DNA of 64,000 bases, taken from contig NZ_FWWY01000001.1 of assembly GCF_900176145.1 (NCBI RefSeq), positions 2,725,444 to 2,789,443 on the forward strand, given 5' to 3'. Shown piece after piece: positions 26,937-36,037 of the stretch. The stretch's first letter is position 1; every line of letters begins with the position of its first letter. The translations under genes and the position numbers were made by a program. This stretch comes from Sulfobacillus thermosulfidooxidans DSM 9293. GTDB lineage: Bacteria > Bacillota > Sulfobacillia > Sulfobacillales > Sulfobacillaceae. Below the pieces are notes generated by a model. The model worked only from the letters and a program-made list of their open reading frames with translations. It had not been told where the DNA came from and made no database searches.

Positions 26937-28193
26937 ATGGCGCGCCATGATTTAGATGTGTTAGCGCAGGTTGATCCACAAGTCTATGAAGCGATTATTC
27001 ATGAAGAGGAACGACAATCCAACCATCTTGAGTTAATTGCATCGGAAAACTGGACCTCAAAGGCCGTTCGCCAAGCCGTCGGATCCGTGATGACGGACAA
27101 ATATGCGGAAGGGTATCCCGGTCACCGCTATTACGGTGGTTGTGAATATATGGACGTCGTTGAACGGCTAGCCCAAGAACGCGTCAAAAAATTGTTTTCG
27201 GCGGAACATGCGAATGTTCAACCCCATGCTGGGGCTCCAGCCAATTTAGCGGTATATTTCACCGCCTTAAAACCAGGCGACCGTGTTCTGGGCATGAATT
27301 TGAGTCATGGGGGACATTTAACTCATGGAAGCCCGGTGAATTTTTCCGGAAAACTATACCAGGTTGAAAGCTATGGCGTCGATCGTGAGACAGAACGTCT
27401 CGACATGGATCAAGTTCGGGAGATTGCTAAAGCTTTTCAACCTCACATGATTGTGGCGGGCGCCTCGGCGTATCCCCGTATTTTGGATTTCAAGGCCTTT
27501 CGGGACATCGCTAATGAGGTGGGAGCCCTTCTCATGGTCGACATGGCTCATATTGCTGGCTTGGTCGCCGCCGGACTTCATCCCAGTCCCGTTGGATTCG
27601 CAGATTTTGTCACGTCGACCACCCACAAAACATTACGGGGCCCGCGTGGAGGGTTCATTTTAACGAATGAAGCATGGGGAAAGAAAATTGACAAGACGAT
27701 TTTTCCTGGGTTGCAAGGCGGTCCCTTGATGAATCTGATTGCGGGAAAAGCGGTGGCGTTTGGCGAAGCATTAACGCCGAGTTTTCGCCAGTACCAGGTG
27801 CAAGTCGTAGAAAATGCTCATCGTTTGGCCCAGCAATTAATGGACCGTGGTTTACGTTTAGTGTCCGGCGGCACGGATAATCATTTGATGCTGGTTGACA
27901 CCAAACACAGTGGCATTACGGGGCTCGAAGCCCAAGAGCGCCTGGCACAAGTGGGCATTACCGTAAACAAAAATACGATCCCATTTGAAACGGAGAAACC
28001 TACTGTCACCTCAGGGATTCGTTTGGGTACGCCGCAAATTACGACCAGGGGATTTAAAGCCGAACAAATTGATGCCTTGGCCGATATCATCGTGGAAACC
28101 ATTCAGGCCCCGCATGACTTTAATCCAGAACCCTTAAGGCGACGGGTGGAAGCTTTGGCTCACGAATTTCCGCTTCCCGGGTTGGATGACTGA
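26937..28193 (+). CDS. glyA: Serine hydroxymethyltransferase
   Basis: This 418-residue PLP enzyme interconverts serine and glycine with tetrahydrofolate. Motifs are [64 protein letters not shown], the PLP lysine in [14 protein letters not shown] and [15 protein letters not shown]. The ATG 26937 follows GAGGAGGGATTTTTTG. Placed after the glycine cleavage genes, it links glycine breakdown to serine and one-carbon supply. The stop overlaps the aroQ start (TGATG). Confidence 0.97.
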   Translation: MARHDLDVLAQVDPQVYEAIIHEEERQSNHLELIASENWTSKAVRQAVGSVMTDKYAEGYPGHRYYGGCEYMDVVERLAQERVKKLFSAEHANVQPHAGAPANLAVYFTALKPGDRVLGMNLSHGGHLTHGSPVNFSGKLYQVESYGVDRETERLDMDQVREIAKAFQPHMIVAGASAYPRILDFKAFRDIANEVGALLMVDMAHIAGLVAAGLHPSPVGFADFVTSTTHKTLRGPRGGFILTNEAWGKKIDKTIFPGLQGGPLMNLIAGKAVAFGEALTPSFRQYQVQVVENAHRLAQQLMDRGLRLVSGGTDNHLMLVDTKHSGITGLEAQERLAQVGITVNKNTIPFETEKPTVTSGIRLGTPQITTRGFKAEQIDALADIIVETIQAPHDFNPEPLRRRVEALAHEFPLPGLDD

Positions 28194-28621
28194 TGAAAAT
28201 TGCGATTGTGAATGGACCTAACTTGGGCATTTTGGGGAGACGTCAACCGCAAATTTACGGCAATCGTAGCTGGGACGACATTTTTCAACGTCTTCAACAG
28301 CGTTTCCCCGCGTGTACGTTGGTGCATTTTCAGTCCAATCACGAGGGCCAGGTTATTGACTATTTAGAAAGCTTGGAGGAGCAAGGGATTGAGGCTTTGA
28401 TCATTAATCCGGGAGCCTGGACGCACCAAAGTTATGCGATTCGAGATGCCTTGGCAGCCTTGTCGATGCCCATTGTGGAAGTTCACATTAGTAATATCTA
28501 TGCCAGAGAAGATTTCCGTGCCCATTCGCTCACCGCTCCTGTTGTGACGGCTCAATTAAGCGGATTTGGAGCGGAGGGTTACCGGCTAGCTGTGGCGTAT
28601 TTATGTGAGAATCCCCTCTAG
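28193..28621 (+). CDS. aroQ: 3-dehydroquinate dehydratase, type II
   Basis: This 142-residue type II dehydroquinase catalyses the third shikimate step. Family motifs are IVNGPNLGILGRRQPQIYG (catalytic Tyr near 23), NHEGQVIDYLE, INPGAWTHQSYAIRDAL and EVHISNIYAREDFRAHS. ATG 28193 overlaps the glyA stop. It opens the conserved aroQ-pepQ-efp-spoIIIA block. Confidence 0.96.
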   Translation: MKIAIVNGPNLGILGRRQPQIYGNRSWDDIFQRLQQRFPACTLVHFQSNHEGQVIDYLESLEEQGIEALIINPGAWTHQSYAIRDALAALSMPIVEVHISNIYAREDFRAHSLTAPVVTAQLSGFGAEGYRLAVAYLCENPL

Positions 28622-28686
28622 TATTGTGTTAACGGGTATCTGGCGCTAGGTGGCCTTTGGCTCAGGGAAAGAACCAAAGACGCCAA

Positions 28687-28718
28687 GACGGAAAGACGGA
28701 AAGACGGAAAGAAGGAAA
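28687..28718 (+). repeat. Tandem 8-bp repeat overlapping the pepQ ribosome site
   Basis: There are three exact copies of GACGGAAA and a fourth with one change (GAAGGAAA), ending 4 bases before the pepQ ATG. The last unit provides the purine-rich ribosome site. Such a tract is prone to slippage and could tune translation of pepQ. Confidence 0.8.
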
Positions 28719-28722
28719 GGGT

Positions 28723-29784
28723 ATGTCGCGTGCGGAGCGTGTGTGGCAAAAAACTCAGGGATTAGATGCTCTCGTCATCTGCTCCCCACAAAACCGCTAT
28801 TATTTAAGTGGTTTTACGGGTTCAGCTGGATGTGTATTCATTGATGGAACACACCGCTACTTGTTAACCGATTCACGCTATGTATTGCAAGCTCGCCAGG
28901 AAGCGCCCGACTTTGAAATTATCGAAACCCGAAAGCCGTTTGACTCAATCGTTCATTTGGCCCGAGAGCACGAATACAAGCATATTGGGATCGAAGCTCG
29001 GCATACCACGGTTAAGACCTATGACGAGATACAGCAACGTTTTTCCGATATAAAATGGGTTCCGGCAACTGATTTGGTGGAGCTTGAGCGGCGTGTCAAA
29101 GATGAGACAGAGCTCATGTCCTTAAAGCAGGCTGCGCGGATTGCCGATGAGGCTTTGGCATCGGTGGTAAGCCAGATTCGGCCCGGAATCACTGAACAAG
29201 AACTGGCTATCGCCTTAGAAACCGCCATGCGACAAAAAGGATCGGAAGGACTGTCATTTCCTACGATTGTGGCCTCGGGTCCTCGGGGTGCTTTACCGCA
29301 TGCGAAGCCGTCCGAACGGCAGCTTCAGGCAGATGAATGGGTTACCATCGACTTTGGTGCTGTTTACCGCGGATATCATTCGGATGAGACGGTTACGATA
29401 CCGGTAACCAATCAGGCACGAACTCGGCAATTACAAGCAATCTATGATATTGTATATCAGGCTCAAAAAGCGGGAATTGCAGTCGTCAAACCAGGAATTT
29501 TGGCGTCAGAGGTTGATGAAGTAGTCCGTCGCGTTATTATAGAAGCGGGGTTTGGTGAGTACTTCGGACACGGAACCGGTCATGGTGTAGGTTTGGATGT
29601 TCACGAGGACCCGTTTTTAGGCCCTAAACCTGAGCATGATATGGTTTTGGAAGCAGGTATGGTGATTACCGTGGAGCCTGGCATCTATCTTCCCGATATG
29701 GGTGGCGTGAGATTAGAAGATATGCTGGTTGTCACCAAGGAGGGCTCAATACGGCTCACTTCGTGGGACAAACGTTTAAATTAG
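28723..29784 (+). CDS. pepQ: M24 family Xaa-Pro aminopeptidase/dipeptidase
   Basis: This 353-residue creatinase-fold metallopeptidase should remove N-terminal residues before proline or cleave X-Pro dipeptides. The N-terminal domain has NRYYLSGFTGSAGCVFI. The metal ligands are Asp in IDFGAVYRGYHSDET (two), His in HGTGHGVGLDVHEDP, Glu in ITVEPGIYLP and Glu in VRLEDMLVVT. The ATG 28723 follows GGAAAGGGT at the end of the tandem repeat. An in-frame ATG at 28657 would translate the repeat and is unlikely. The neighbouring efp is the usual partner. Confidence 0.92.
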   Translation: MSRAERVWQKTQGLDALVICSPQNRYYLSGFTGSAGCVFIDGTHRYLLTDSRYVLQARQEAPDFEIIETRKPFDSIVHLAREHEYKHIGIEARHTTVKTYDEIQQRFSDIKWVPATDLVELERRVKDETELMSLKQAARIADEALASVVSQIRPGITEQELAIALETAMRQKGSEGLSFPTIVASGPRGALPHAKPSERQLQADEWVTIDFGAVYRGYHSDETVTIPVTNQARTRQLQAIYDIVYQAQKAGIAVVKPGILASEVDEVVRRVIIEAGFGEYFGHGTGHGVGLDVHEDPFLGPKPEHDMVLEAGMVITVEPGIYLPDMGGVRLEDMLVVTKEGSIRLTSWDKRLN

Positions 29785-29829
29785 TCTGTTCTATTGATGA
29801 TGTCAGATTGGAATGGGAGTGGATAACGG

Positions 29830-30387
29830 GTGATTTCTTCTAACGATTTTCGCAATGGTGTAACCATTGAACTCGATGGCGTTTTGTATCAAGTCATTGA
29901 ATTTCAGCATGTGAAGCCAGGTAAGGGTTCGGCTTTCGTCCGTACTAAGCTTAAGAATTTGCAGACCGGTGGTGTCGTAGACCGGACATTTAACGCTGGC
30001 GAGCGCGTTCCGAGTGCCCGGGTGGAAAAACGGGAAATGCAATTCTTATATAGCAGTGGCGACGATTACACTTTTATGGATACCGAAACCTTTGAGCAAC
30101 TGACCTTACACAGTGCTGACATTGGCGATGGAGTTCGTTTCCTCAAAGAAAATATGACCTGTTATGTCATTTTATACAAAGGCAGCAGTATCGGTGTCGA
30201 CTTGCCCAATAGTGTGGATTTGAAAATTGTTGAGACAGAACCGGGCTTTAAAGGCGACACGGCAACGGGTGGTACGAAACCGGCGAAATTGGAAACTGGG
30301 GCCATTGTCAAAGTTCCTTTATTTGTTGAACAAGGTGAAGTCATTACTGTCGATACCCGCACTGGCCAGTATTTAGGACGCGCTTAA
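29830..30387 (+). CDS. efp: Elongation factor P
   Basis: This 185-residue factor relieves ribosome stalling at polyproline. The modified-residue loop reads [18 protein letters not shown], with Lys at about position 32 as in Firmicutes EF-P, and the C-terminal motif [21 protein letters not shown] is complete. Start GTG 29830. A strong intrinsic terminator follows at 30403. Confidence 0.98.
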   Translation: MISSNDFRNGVTIELDGVLYQVIEFQHVKPGKGSAFVRTKLKNLQTGGVVDRTFNAGERVPSARVEKREMQFLYSSGDDYTFMDTETFEQLTLHSADIGDGVRFLKENMTCYVILYKGSSIGVDLPNSVDLKIVETEPGFKGDTATGGTKPAKLETGAIVKVPLFVEQGEVITVDTRTGQYLGRA

Positions 30388-30402
30388 CGCCGCCAAGGAC
30401 CG

Positions 30403-30432
30403 AAAGACTGGGATGATTCCCAGTCTTTTTTT
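30403..30432 (+). terminator. Terminator after efp
   Basis: AAAGACTGGGA / TCCCAGTCTTT with loop TGAT and a run of seven T. It is a classical intrinsic terminator 16 bases after the efp stop. Confidence 0.92.
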
Positions 30433-30494
30433 ATGCATGAATCCCGTCCAAAAGGGAGAAAGTATAGGACGTAATGGCTAAGGAGGTGTGATGA

Positions 30495-31007
30495 ATGGCA
30501 GATCTTCGACGCAAAGTTTCGCATTTAGTGGGTTTGGCTGAACGATATGATGTGGGTTCACGAAGTCGTGAGGGAAAAATCATTGAGGAAATGATTGATG
30601 TTTTGAGGGATTTGGCCCTGGATGTCGAGGAAGTTTCCGTGAACCAAGCGGAAATGGAAGACTTTCTTGACGAATTGGACGAAGACCTTCTGGATGTCGA
30701 AGAAGAAGTGTACGGCGATGGTGACGTCGATGATGACGACACAATGAATTTCGACGATGATGACGACGATACCCTTCTCGATGATGCATTTCTTGATGAT
30801 GACGATCTCGATGAACCTTCTTATATTGCGCTGGAATGTCCCGTGTGTCATAAGGAATCGTCTTATAACGAAGCATTATTCGAAAGAGACGGCATACAGC
30901 TGTCCTGTCCCCATTGCGGCAATGTGATTTATGATAGCGACGAAGACTGCATCATCATGGAACAATCCGACGATGATGACGAGGACGATTACACGTCGTA
31001 CCGTTAA
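30495..31007 (+). CDS. CD1247 N-terminal domain-containing acidic zinc-ribbon protein
   Basis: This 170-residue protein starts with the helical ADLRRKVSHLVGLAERYD segment typical of CD1247-like proteins found between efp and spoIIIAA in Clostridia. A very acidic middle (residues ~55-110, long Asp/Glu runs) is followed by a zinc ribbon with CPVCHKESSY and CPHCGNVIYD (two CxxC pairs), and another acidic tail. The fold suggests binding to a protein or basic partner rather than DNA, but its function is unknown. AAGGAGGTGTGATGA precedes the ATG. The conserved position suggests a link with sporulation or translation. Confidence 0.85.
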   Translation: MADLRRKVSHLVGLAERYDVGSRSREGKIIEEMIDVLRDLALDVEEVSVNQAEMEDFLDELDEDLLDVEEEVYGDGDVDDDDTMNFDDDDDDTLLDDAFLDDDDLDEPSYIALECPVCHKESSYNEALFERDGIQLSCPHCGNVIYDSDEDCIIMEQSDDDDEDDYTSYR

Positions 31008-31045
31008 GTCATTAGCCTTACCTAGATAATGGTAACATTGTCTTG

Positions 31046-31081
31046 GCCCGTAACCCCCTTGGGGTTGCGGGCATTTTATTT
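31046..31081 (+). terminator. Terminator upstream of the spoIIIA operon
   Basis: GCCCGTAACCCC, loop CTT, GGGGTTGCGGGC, then ATTTTATTT. A stem of about 12 pairs with one mismatch and a T-rich tail ends the previous unit. Confidence 0.8.
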
Positions 31082-31161
31082 GGTTAGCATAACTTGTCTA
31101 TCCCCTCCATAGATATCAAACAACTGGGACAGAGTTCCAGTTATGAACAGGAGTGAGGGTA

Positions 31162-32070
31162 ATGGAACCATGGGGCTATCTTCCAAATCCCTGGAGAGAT
31201 GCAATTTTCCAGCTGTCTTCAGATAAACTGGACAATTTGGAAGAAGTGCGGTTTCGGCTGGATCGCCCTGTTTATTGTTACGGGTCCTATTGGGTTGAAC
31301 CATTAAAAGTGGGAGATCAGGTCTTAATTGGGATCCAAAGTGACCTCGACCATATCGTGGGCGTTATTGCCCAACATTCTCTTTATGCGCGCACTGAAGA
31401 ATTGCGGCACGGTTATTTGACTCTGCCGGGAGGACATCGGGTAGGAATTGCGGGCAAAGCCATCTGGGAAAACGGAAAAATTGTCACGATGGGTGATGTA
31501 ACCGGATTAAATTTTCGAAAAGCCCGACATGTTGAAGGGATAGCAGATGCTCTTCACAGCATCTTTTCTCGGCACCAGCTTGATCTCGAATCACTTCTTA
31601 TTGCGGGTCCTCCCCGGAGTGGCAAAACGACCTTGTTGCGGGACTGTGCACGGTTTTTTAGTGCCCAAGGTGAGCGAGTGACGATCGTGGATGAACGATC
31701 GGAACTGGCGGGCTATCACAATGGTCACTATGGCTTTGCTTTGGGCCTCCATCTTGATGTCTTAGATGGATGGCCCAAGGCGGAAGGGCTGAATGTCGCC
31801 ATTCGAACGCTCGGCCCTGACCGGGTCATTGTGGATGAAATTGGCAGTCGTGAAGATTTGCAGGCGGTTAGCCATGCCCTTCATGCGGGTGTCAAAGTGG
31901 TGGCGAGTATCCATGCCCAAACTTATGACGATTTGCGTCATCGTGGTCAAGGGGAGCTGTCGGTGGAGAATCTGTTTGATGCCGTTGTGTTCCTACACAA
32001 AGGAGAAACGCCTGGCATGATTCATGAAATTTGGCACCATCACGAGAAAGTCTGGAAGGTTCCGTCATGA
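31162..32070 (+). CDS. spoIIIAA: Stage III sporulation protein AA, ATPase
   Basis: This 302-residue cytoplasmic ATPase resembles type II/IV secretion ATPases and energises the SpoIIIA-SpoIIQ channel between mother cell and forespore. Walker A is AGPPRSGKTTLLRD near 152 and Walker B is DRVIVDEIGSREDLQAV. The N-terminal part has YLTLPGGHRVGIAGKA. ATG 31162 follows AGGAGTGAGGGTA; a GTG at 31153 overlaps that site. First gene of an eight-gene operon. The stop overlaps spoIIIAB. Confidence 0.95.
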   Translation: MEPWGYLPNPWRDAIFQLSSDKLDNLEEVRFRLDRPVYCYGSYWVEPLKVGDQVLIGIQSDLDHIVGVIAQHSLYARTEELRHGYLTLPGGHRVGIAGKAIWENGKIVTMGDVTGLNFRKARHVEGIADALHSIFSRHQLDLESLLIAGPPRSGKTTLLRDCARFFSAQGERVTIVDERSELAGYHNGHYGFALGLHLDVLDGWPKAEGLNVAIRTLGPDRVIVDEIGSREDLQAVSHALHAGVKVVASIHAQTYDDLRHRGQGELSVENLFDAVVFLHKGETPGMIHEIWHHHEKVWKVPS

Positions 32071-32567
32071 AACTGGTTGGGGCGATTTGTATTATTGCCG
32101 CCGCATGGTGGATAGGACGGTTGTTGGCAAAACCCTATCGCCAACGGATTGTCTGTCTGGAACAAGGTCTAGCACTATTAGACCAGCTACGGGCGGAAAT
32201 TGGTTGGCATCACCGTGTCCTCACGGAGGCCTTTAAACGCGCGAGTTGCTCCTATTCCGCATGGAAGCCGATGGCCGAGTATCTTTCGCAACAAATCGAC
32301 CAGCACGAGACCGATTTTACGACGGCCTTTCATCATGCGCTTGACCGGGTTCTTGGATTGTGGACCAAGGATCGCGATATCTGGGAGAACTTGGGACAAG
32401 TGCTCGGAAAATCTGCGGTGGACTATCAATTGGAACATCTTCAATCGGCCCATCACGAATTGGCACGACAATTAACCGATGCGCGTACTCAGGGGTTAAA
32501 AACGGCGCGAATGATGGAAGCATTGGTCTCATTGACCGGCGTGGCCATCGTAATCGTTCTCATCTGA
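32067..32567 (+). CDS. spoIIIAB: Stage III sporulation protein AB
   Basis: This 166-residue protein has an N-terminal membrane segment (VGAICIIAAAWWIGRLLAKP), a central helical region with QGLALLDQLRAEIGW and a C-terminal hydrophobic segment. This GspF-like arrangement is typical of SpoIIIAB. ATG 32067 overlaps the spoIIIAA stop. Confidence 0.9.
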   Translation: MKLVGAICIIAAAWWIGRLLAKPYRQRIVCLEQGLALLDQLRAEIGWHHRVLTEAFKRASCSYSAWKPMAEYLSQQIDQHETDFTTAFHHALDRVLGLWTKDRDIWENLGQVLGKSAVDYQLEHLQSAHHELARQLTDARTQGLKTARMMEALVSLTGVAIVIVLI

Positions 32568-32584
32568 ACGAACGGGGTGAAGAT

Positions 32585-32785
32585 ATGACGAACAATATTG
32601 ATTTAATCGTGCGTCTGGCAGGCATCGGCATTTTGGTCACAGTGGCTTACAGTGTGTTGGAACGCCTCGACCGAAAGGAATGGGGACAACTGGTCGCCTT
32701 GGCAGGAGTTGCTGTGGGATTCCTCTTGGTGTTACGCGAGGTGCAGCAATTGTTCAACGCCGTGCGCACCATGTTTAACCTGTAA
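32585..32785 (+). CDS. spoIIIAC: Stage III sporulation protein AC
   Basis: This 66-residue membrane protein has two transmembrane segments and matches SpoIIIAC in length and pattern (LIVRLAGIGILVTVAYSVL, then LVALAGVAVGFLLVLREVQQLF). ATG 32585 follows GGGGTGAAGAT. Longer in-frame extensions overlap spoIIIAB and have no ribosome site. Confidence 0.92.
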   Translation: MTNNIDLIVRLAGIGILVTVAYSVLERLDRKEWGQLVALAGVAVGFLLVLREVQQLFNAVRTMFNL

Positions 32786-32799
32786 AAGGAGGAGGTGCC

Positions 32800-33192
32800 G
32801 TGCACACCATACTCAAGTTGGTATCGCTTGGACTTATCGGCACCGTCTTCTTGGTGATTATCCGGGAAGAACGTGGAGATATCGGAGTGATTCTCAGGCT
32901 CGCCATAGGAGTTGCTCTTCTTTTGCTTTTGGTGTCTCCCTTGGCTCAGGTGTTATCCGGCATATTGCAGTTAGTCGATCAGGTCAAAATCCGCGGGTTG
33001 TATCTGGGATTATTACTGCGGGTCATCGGCATTGCGTATGTGGCGACATTCGCAGCACATATTGCCAATGATTCCGGAGAAGCGGGAATTGGTTGGCGCA
33101 TTGAAGTGGGGGCCAAAATCGTCATTCTAGCTCTTGCATTGCCGTTAATTAGTGCCATTTTGCACACGGTCTTGAAAATGATTCCGTCATGA
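32800..33192 (+). CDS. spoIIIAD: Stage III sporulation protein AD
   Basis: This 130-residue protein has about four membrane segments. It aligns with SpoIIIAD, sharing the SpoIIIAC-like first part and the C-terminal ISAILHTVLKMIP. GTG start 32800 with AAAGGAGGAGGTGCC directly upstream. Confidence 0.92.
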   Translation: MHTILKLVSLGLIGTVFLVIIREERGDIGVILRLAIGVALLLLLVSPLAQVLSGILQLVDQVKIRGLYLGLLLRVIGIAYVATFAAHIANDSGEAGIGWRIEVGAKIVILALALPLISAILHTVLKMIPS

Positions 33193-33203
33193 GGAGTGGG
33201 GAC

Positions 33204-34367
33204 ATGCTAAAGCGCCTTTGGATTTGGATCGTGGCGATGGGGATGATCGCGGGATTATCTCCGGCGGTTTATGCCCAAGGGATCGATACGCTCGTACAAC
33301 ACCAAGCGCAAAGCGTTAATACCCAGTCGCTGGATCATCAAATCTCCCAGCTCGTTAATCCCTATCCTCAAATCCATATCCCTACCGTCTCGGAAATGGC
33401 TTCGGACCTCCTGCATCACAAAAATCCCTTTCCGCTGAAGACCTTGTTGTCCGCTATGGGGCAAGCTATTGCCGGAGATTTAGCGCAAGAAGGTCGGGTA
33501 TTAGGGGTCATTTTTCTGCTTTCAGTGTTGGCGGCGATTTTAGCAAGGTTGACTCAATCCATTGATGGAGCGGGACGAATTGCCGAGTTGTCGGAAATGG
33601 TGGTGGTCTCCGCTCTCATTCTGATTGCGTTGCATGCCTTTGGGGTGGCATTGTCTATGGTGCATCACCTGTTGACGGATGTGGTGCATCTTATGGAAGC
33701 TTTAATTCCCCTTCTTGTGGTATTGATGGCGGGCAGTGGGGCAGTGGCATCTGCCGGCATTTTTCACCCCGTGATGATGCTAACCGTCAATTTGGTAGCG
33801 GTTTTGACCCGATCATGGGTTCTGCCGTTAGTGTTGCTTGCGACCATTGTGGACTTGGTTGGCCACTGGCTCCCTAATTTTTCCCTAAAAAATTTAGCCT
33901 TGCTGCTACGTCAAACCGGTCTGACCTTATTGGGCGGGTTAATGACGTTGTTCCTGGGGGTGATGGCGGTAGAAGGCTCGGCGGGCTCAGTGGCAGACGG
34001 CGTCACATTACGTACGGGGAAATTTCTGGCCAATACCTTTGTGCCGGTGGTTGGCAAAGCGTTTTCGGATGCTATGGAAGCCGTTCTAGGTTCCTCGATG
34101 TTGCTCAAAAATGCGGTTTCGGTTGTCGGGGCTTTAACCATCATTGTCCTTGTGGCATTTCCCTTGATCAAGCTCTTCATTATGATGGTGCTCTATCGTT
34201 TGGGGGCTGCGGCAACAGAACCCTTAGGTGTAAGCGGGGTTAATAAGACTTTAGAAACGATGGCCACGGCAGCGGGATGGTTGCTAGCAATTACCGGGTC
34301 CGTGGCGCTCATGTTCTTTTTGATGATTACGGTTGTGGTGACCGCATCCAATGGAGTGGGACTGTAA
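33204..34367 (+). CDS. spoIIIAE: Stage III sporulation protein AE
   Basis: This polytopic membrane protein of about 387 residues has an N-terminal signal-like segment (LWIWIVAMGMIAGLSPAVYAQG) and about eight hydrophobic segments. The central MTLFLGVMAVEGSAGSVADGVTLRTGKFLANTFVPVVG is highly characteristic of SpoIIIAE. ATG 33204 has GAGGAGTGGGGAC upstream; ATG 33189 overlaps spoIIIAD and is possible. Part of the mother-cell channel complex. Confidence 0.93.
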   Translation: MLKRLWIWIVAMGMIAGLSPAVYAQGIDTLVQHQAQSVNTQSLDHQISQLVNPYPQIHIPTVSEMASDLLHHKNPFPLKTLLSAMGQAIAGDLAQEGRVLGVIFLLSVLAAILARLTQSIDGAGRIAELSEMVVVSALILIALHAFGVALSMVHHLLTDVVHLMEALIPLLVVLMAGSGAVASAGIFHPVMMLTVNLVAVLTRSWVLPLVLLATIVDLVGHWLPNFSLKNLALLLRQTGLTLLGGLMTLFLGVMAVEGSAGSVADGVTLRTGKFLANTFVPVVGKAFSDAMEAVLGSSMLLKNAVSVVGALTIIVLVAFPLIKLFIMMVLYRLGAAATEPLGVSGVNKTLETMATAAGWLLAITGSVALMFFLMITVVVTASNGVGL

Positions 34368-34864
34368 TGATGGCTTTAATTGGGCACTGGGTGAAGTCGC
34401 TGATCATTATCGTATTGCTTGGCAACCTTGCGGAATTTATTCTCCCCAAGGGCGATTTGAAAAAGTATGCGGGGCTCATCGTGGGTTTGGTTTTGTTGTT
34501 AGCCATGGTTTCTCCCATTTGGAGTCTGATGCACCAACTACAACATTCTAGCGCGCCCAGCGCGTTGTTAGGACCGGGAACAGGCGCCAATTTTACTGCG
34601 CTGGTACAACAAGAACAGCTAGCTCAAGCGGAAGCTATGGTGATGAGTTATCCCCAGGTCATCTCCTGCCAACTGACCAGGAGTAGTCCTCTACATTACC
34701 AGGCCCTGGTGAAAACGAGTGCACCTCTTGCCACCCACACGCTGTCGCAGTATGTCCAAGACGCTTTAGCGATAACGACGGGAGAGAGTGCCTCTAGCCT
34801 TCACGTCCAGCTCATTGTTGTGAATCCTGCACTAAAACGCACCGTGACACAAATCAAACCATAA
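34367..34864 (+). CDS. spoIIIAF: Stage III sporulation protein AF
   Basis: This 165-residue protein has two N-terminal membrane segments (VKSLIIIVLLGNLAEFILP and YAGLIVGLVLLLAMVSPIW), then a soluble domain expected in the intermembrane space. The arrangement fits SpoIIIAF. ATG 34367 overlaps the spoIIIAE stop (TAATG). The extension from 34277 is inside spoIIIAE. Confidence 0.9.
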   Translation: MMALIGHWVKSLIIIVLLGNLAEFILPKGDLKKYAGLIVGLVLLLAMVSPIWSLMHQLQHSSAPSALLGPGTGANFTALVQQEQLAQAEAMVMSYPQVISCQLTRSSPLHYQALVKTSAPLATHTLSQYVQDALAITTGESASSLHVQLIVVNPALKRTVTQIKP

Positions 34865-34902
34865 ATGCGGAGCACTACACAGGCCATAAGGGGAAGATTG
34901 CA

Positions 34903-35415
34903 ATGTCCAACAATTTTCAGGAATGGTGGAAAAAAATTTCGGCGCAGGACCGACCTCAATTATACCGCCTTATCGGGATCGGGCTATTAGGAGTGTTGTT
35001 GTTAGGATTCGGCAGTTTTGGTCCTTCTGTTCCGTCGCCGCCTCATTCATCGGCACCGGTGACGAGTAAGGGTCCTTTAGTGGCCCAAGAACAAGAAGTC
35101 TCTTCACAACTCCGTCAAATTTTGGAGGCTATTCCCCAAGTTCATCAGGTTTCTGTGGCTGTGACCTTAAGTCGCAGTATGACGTCACAATATGCCTCAT
35201 CAAATGCCAGCGGCCAGGGATCCTCTCCGGTCGTCCTGACAACCAATTCTGGGGAGACTGTTGTGCCCCTCGATGAAATTGGCCCGGCTGTGGAAGGTGT
35301 CGTTGTGGTCAGTCCGTCGGCTCATAATCCGTTAATTCGCGCGGAGCTGGCCCAAGCGGTCGAAACGTTACTACAAGTGCAACCCTACCAAGTGCTCATT
35401 TTGCCATCGACCTAA
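34903..35415 (+). CDS. spoIIIAG: Stage III sporulation protein AG
   Basis: This 170-residue protein has a single membrane anchor (LIGIGLLGVLLLGFGSFG) and a ring-forming domain with the pattern LRQILEAIPQVHQVSVAVTLSRS and GVVVVSPSAHNPLIRAELAQAVETLL. SpoIIIAG rings make the pore in the intermembrane space. ATG 34903 is preceded by AGGGGAAGATTGCA. Confidence 0.93.
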   Translation: MSNNFQEWWKKISAQDRPQLYRLIGIGLLGVLLLGFGSFGPSVPSPPHSSAPVTSKGPLVAQEQEVSSQLRQILEAIPQVHQVSVAVTLSRSMTSQYASSNASGQGSSPVVLTTNSGETVVPLDEIGPAVEGVVVVSPSAHNPLIRAELAQAVETLLQVQPYQVLILPST

Positions 35416-35457
35416 CCTTGGTTCATACGAAATTCATGATTGAGAGGAGAGAATACG

Positions 35458-35958
35458 ATGAATCGTCCCCAAATTGTCCGGTTTGCTGCATTTGTTACGG
35501 TGTTAGCCGTGTTATTGGGATATGTGGTCTATCACAGAACCTCCCCTAATGCCACGGCATACACAACTGTCTCACCTCAAAAACAGCAAGCCCAGACGGT
35601 CACAAATTTGGAAAATTATTTTGTGAATTACCGCATGCACCGAGATCGCGTGATGACCGAAGAAATTGCCACCTTGAAAGCCTTGATCAGTAATCCCTCT
35701 ATATCGCAGTCAGCCAAAGACGAAGCCACGGCGACCATGGTTCGGGATACGCAAGAATTAAAAGAAGAAACACAAGCCGAAGGTCTGTTATCCGCTCGCG
35801 GGTTTCCCTTGAGTGCTGTGACCATCACCCAAAATAAAGCGGTGGTCGTCATCGGAGCCACTAATCTCAATTCCGAGCAAATTGGGCGGATCGCCGATAC
35901 CATTACCGAAGTCACGAGTTTACCGCCTCAAGATGTGGTGATTCTTCCGAAATCCTAA
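35458..35958 (+). CDS. spoIIIAH: Stage III sporulation protein AH
   Basis: This 166-residue protein has one membrane segment (IVRFAAFVTVLAVLLGYVVYH) and a YscJ/FliF-like ring domain containing YRMHRDRVMTEEIATLKALI and the end NSEQIGRIADTITEVTSLPPQDVVILP. SpoIIIAH binds forespore SpoIIQ across the engulfing membranes. ATG 35458 follows GAGAGGAGAGAATACG. It ends the operon, and a terminator follows. Confidence 0.94.
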   Translation: MNRPQIVRFAAFVTVLAVLLGYVVYHRTSPNATAYTTVSPQKQQAQTVTNLENYFVNYRMHRDRVMTEEIATLKALISNPSISQSAKDEATATMVRDTQELKEETQAEGLLSARGFPLSAVTITQNKAVVVIGATNLNSEQIGRIADTITEVTSLPPQDVVILPKS

Positions 35959-35965
35959 ATGAGTA

Positions 35966-35992
35966 AAAAGGAGCGCATGACGCGCTCCTTTT
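35966..35992. terminator. Bidirectional terminator between spoIIIAH and the DsrE-like gene
   Basis: AAAAGGAGCGC / GCGCTCCTTTT is a perfect 11-bp stem with loop ATGAC. A-run on one side and T-run on the other let it work in both directions between convergent genes. Confidence 0.9.
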
Positions 35993-36037
35993 CATTATGT
36001 TCTATTGTGATGAGCCATCGGCTACACCGTTATACCG

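Noticed and set aside
30558-30876. Minus-strand ORFs rich in His/Arg/Ile opposite the acidic CD1247-type gene
   Set aside because: They are mirror frames of the Asp-codon runs (GAT/GAC) and have no independent support.
31070-31100. Sigma-E promoter before spoIIIAA
   Set aside because: Partial matches (GGCATTTT and CATAACTT) are too closely spaced for the consensus.
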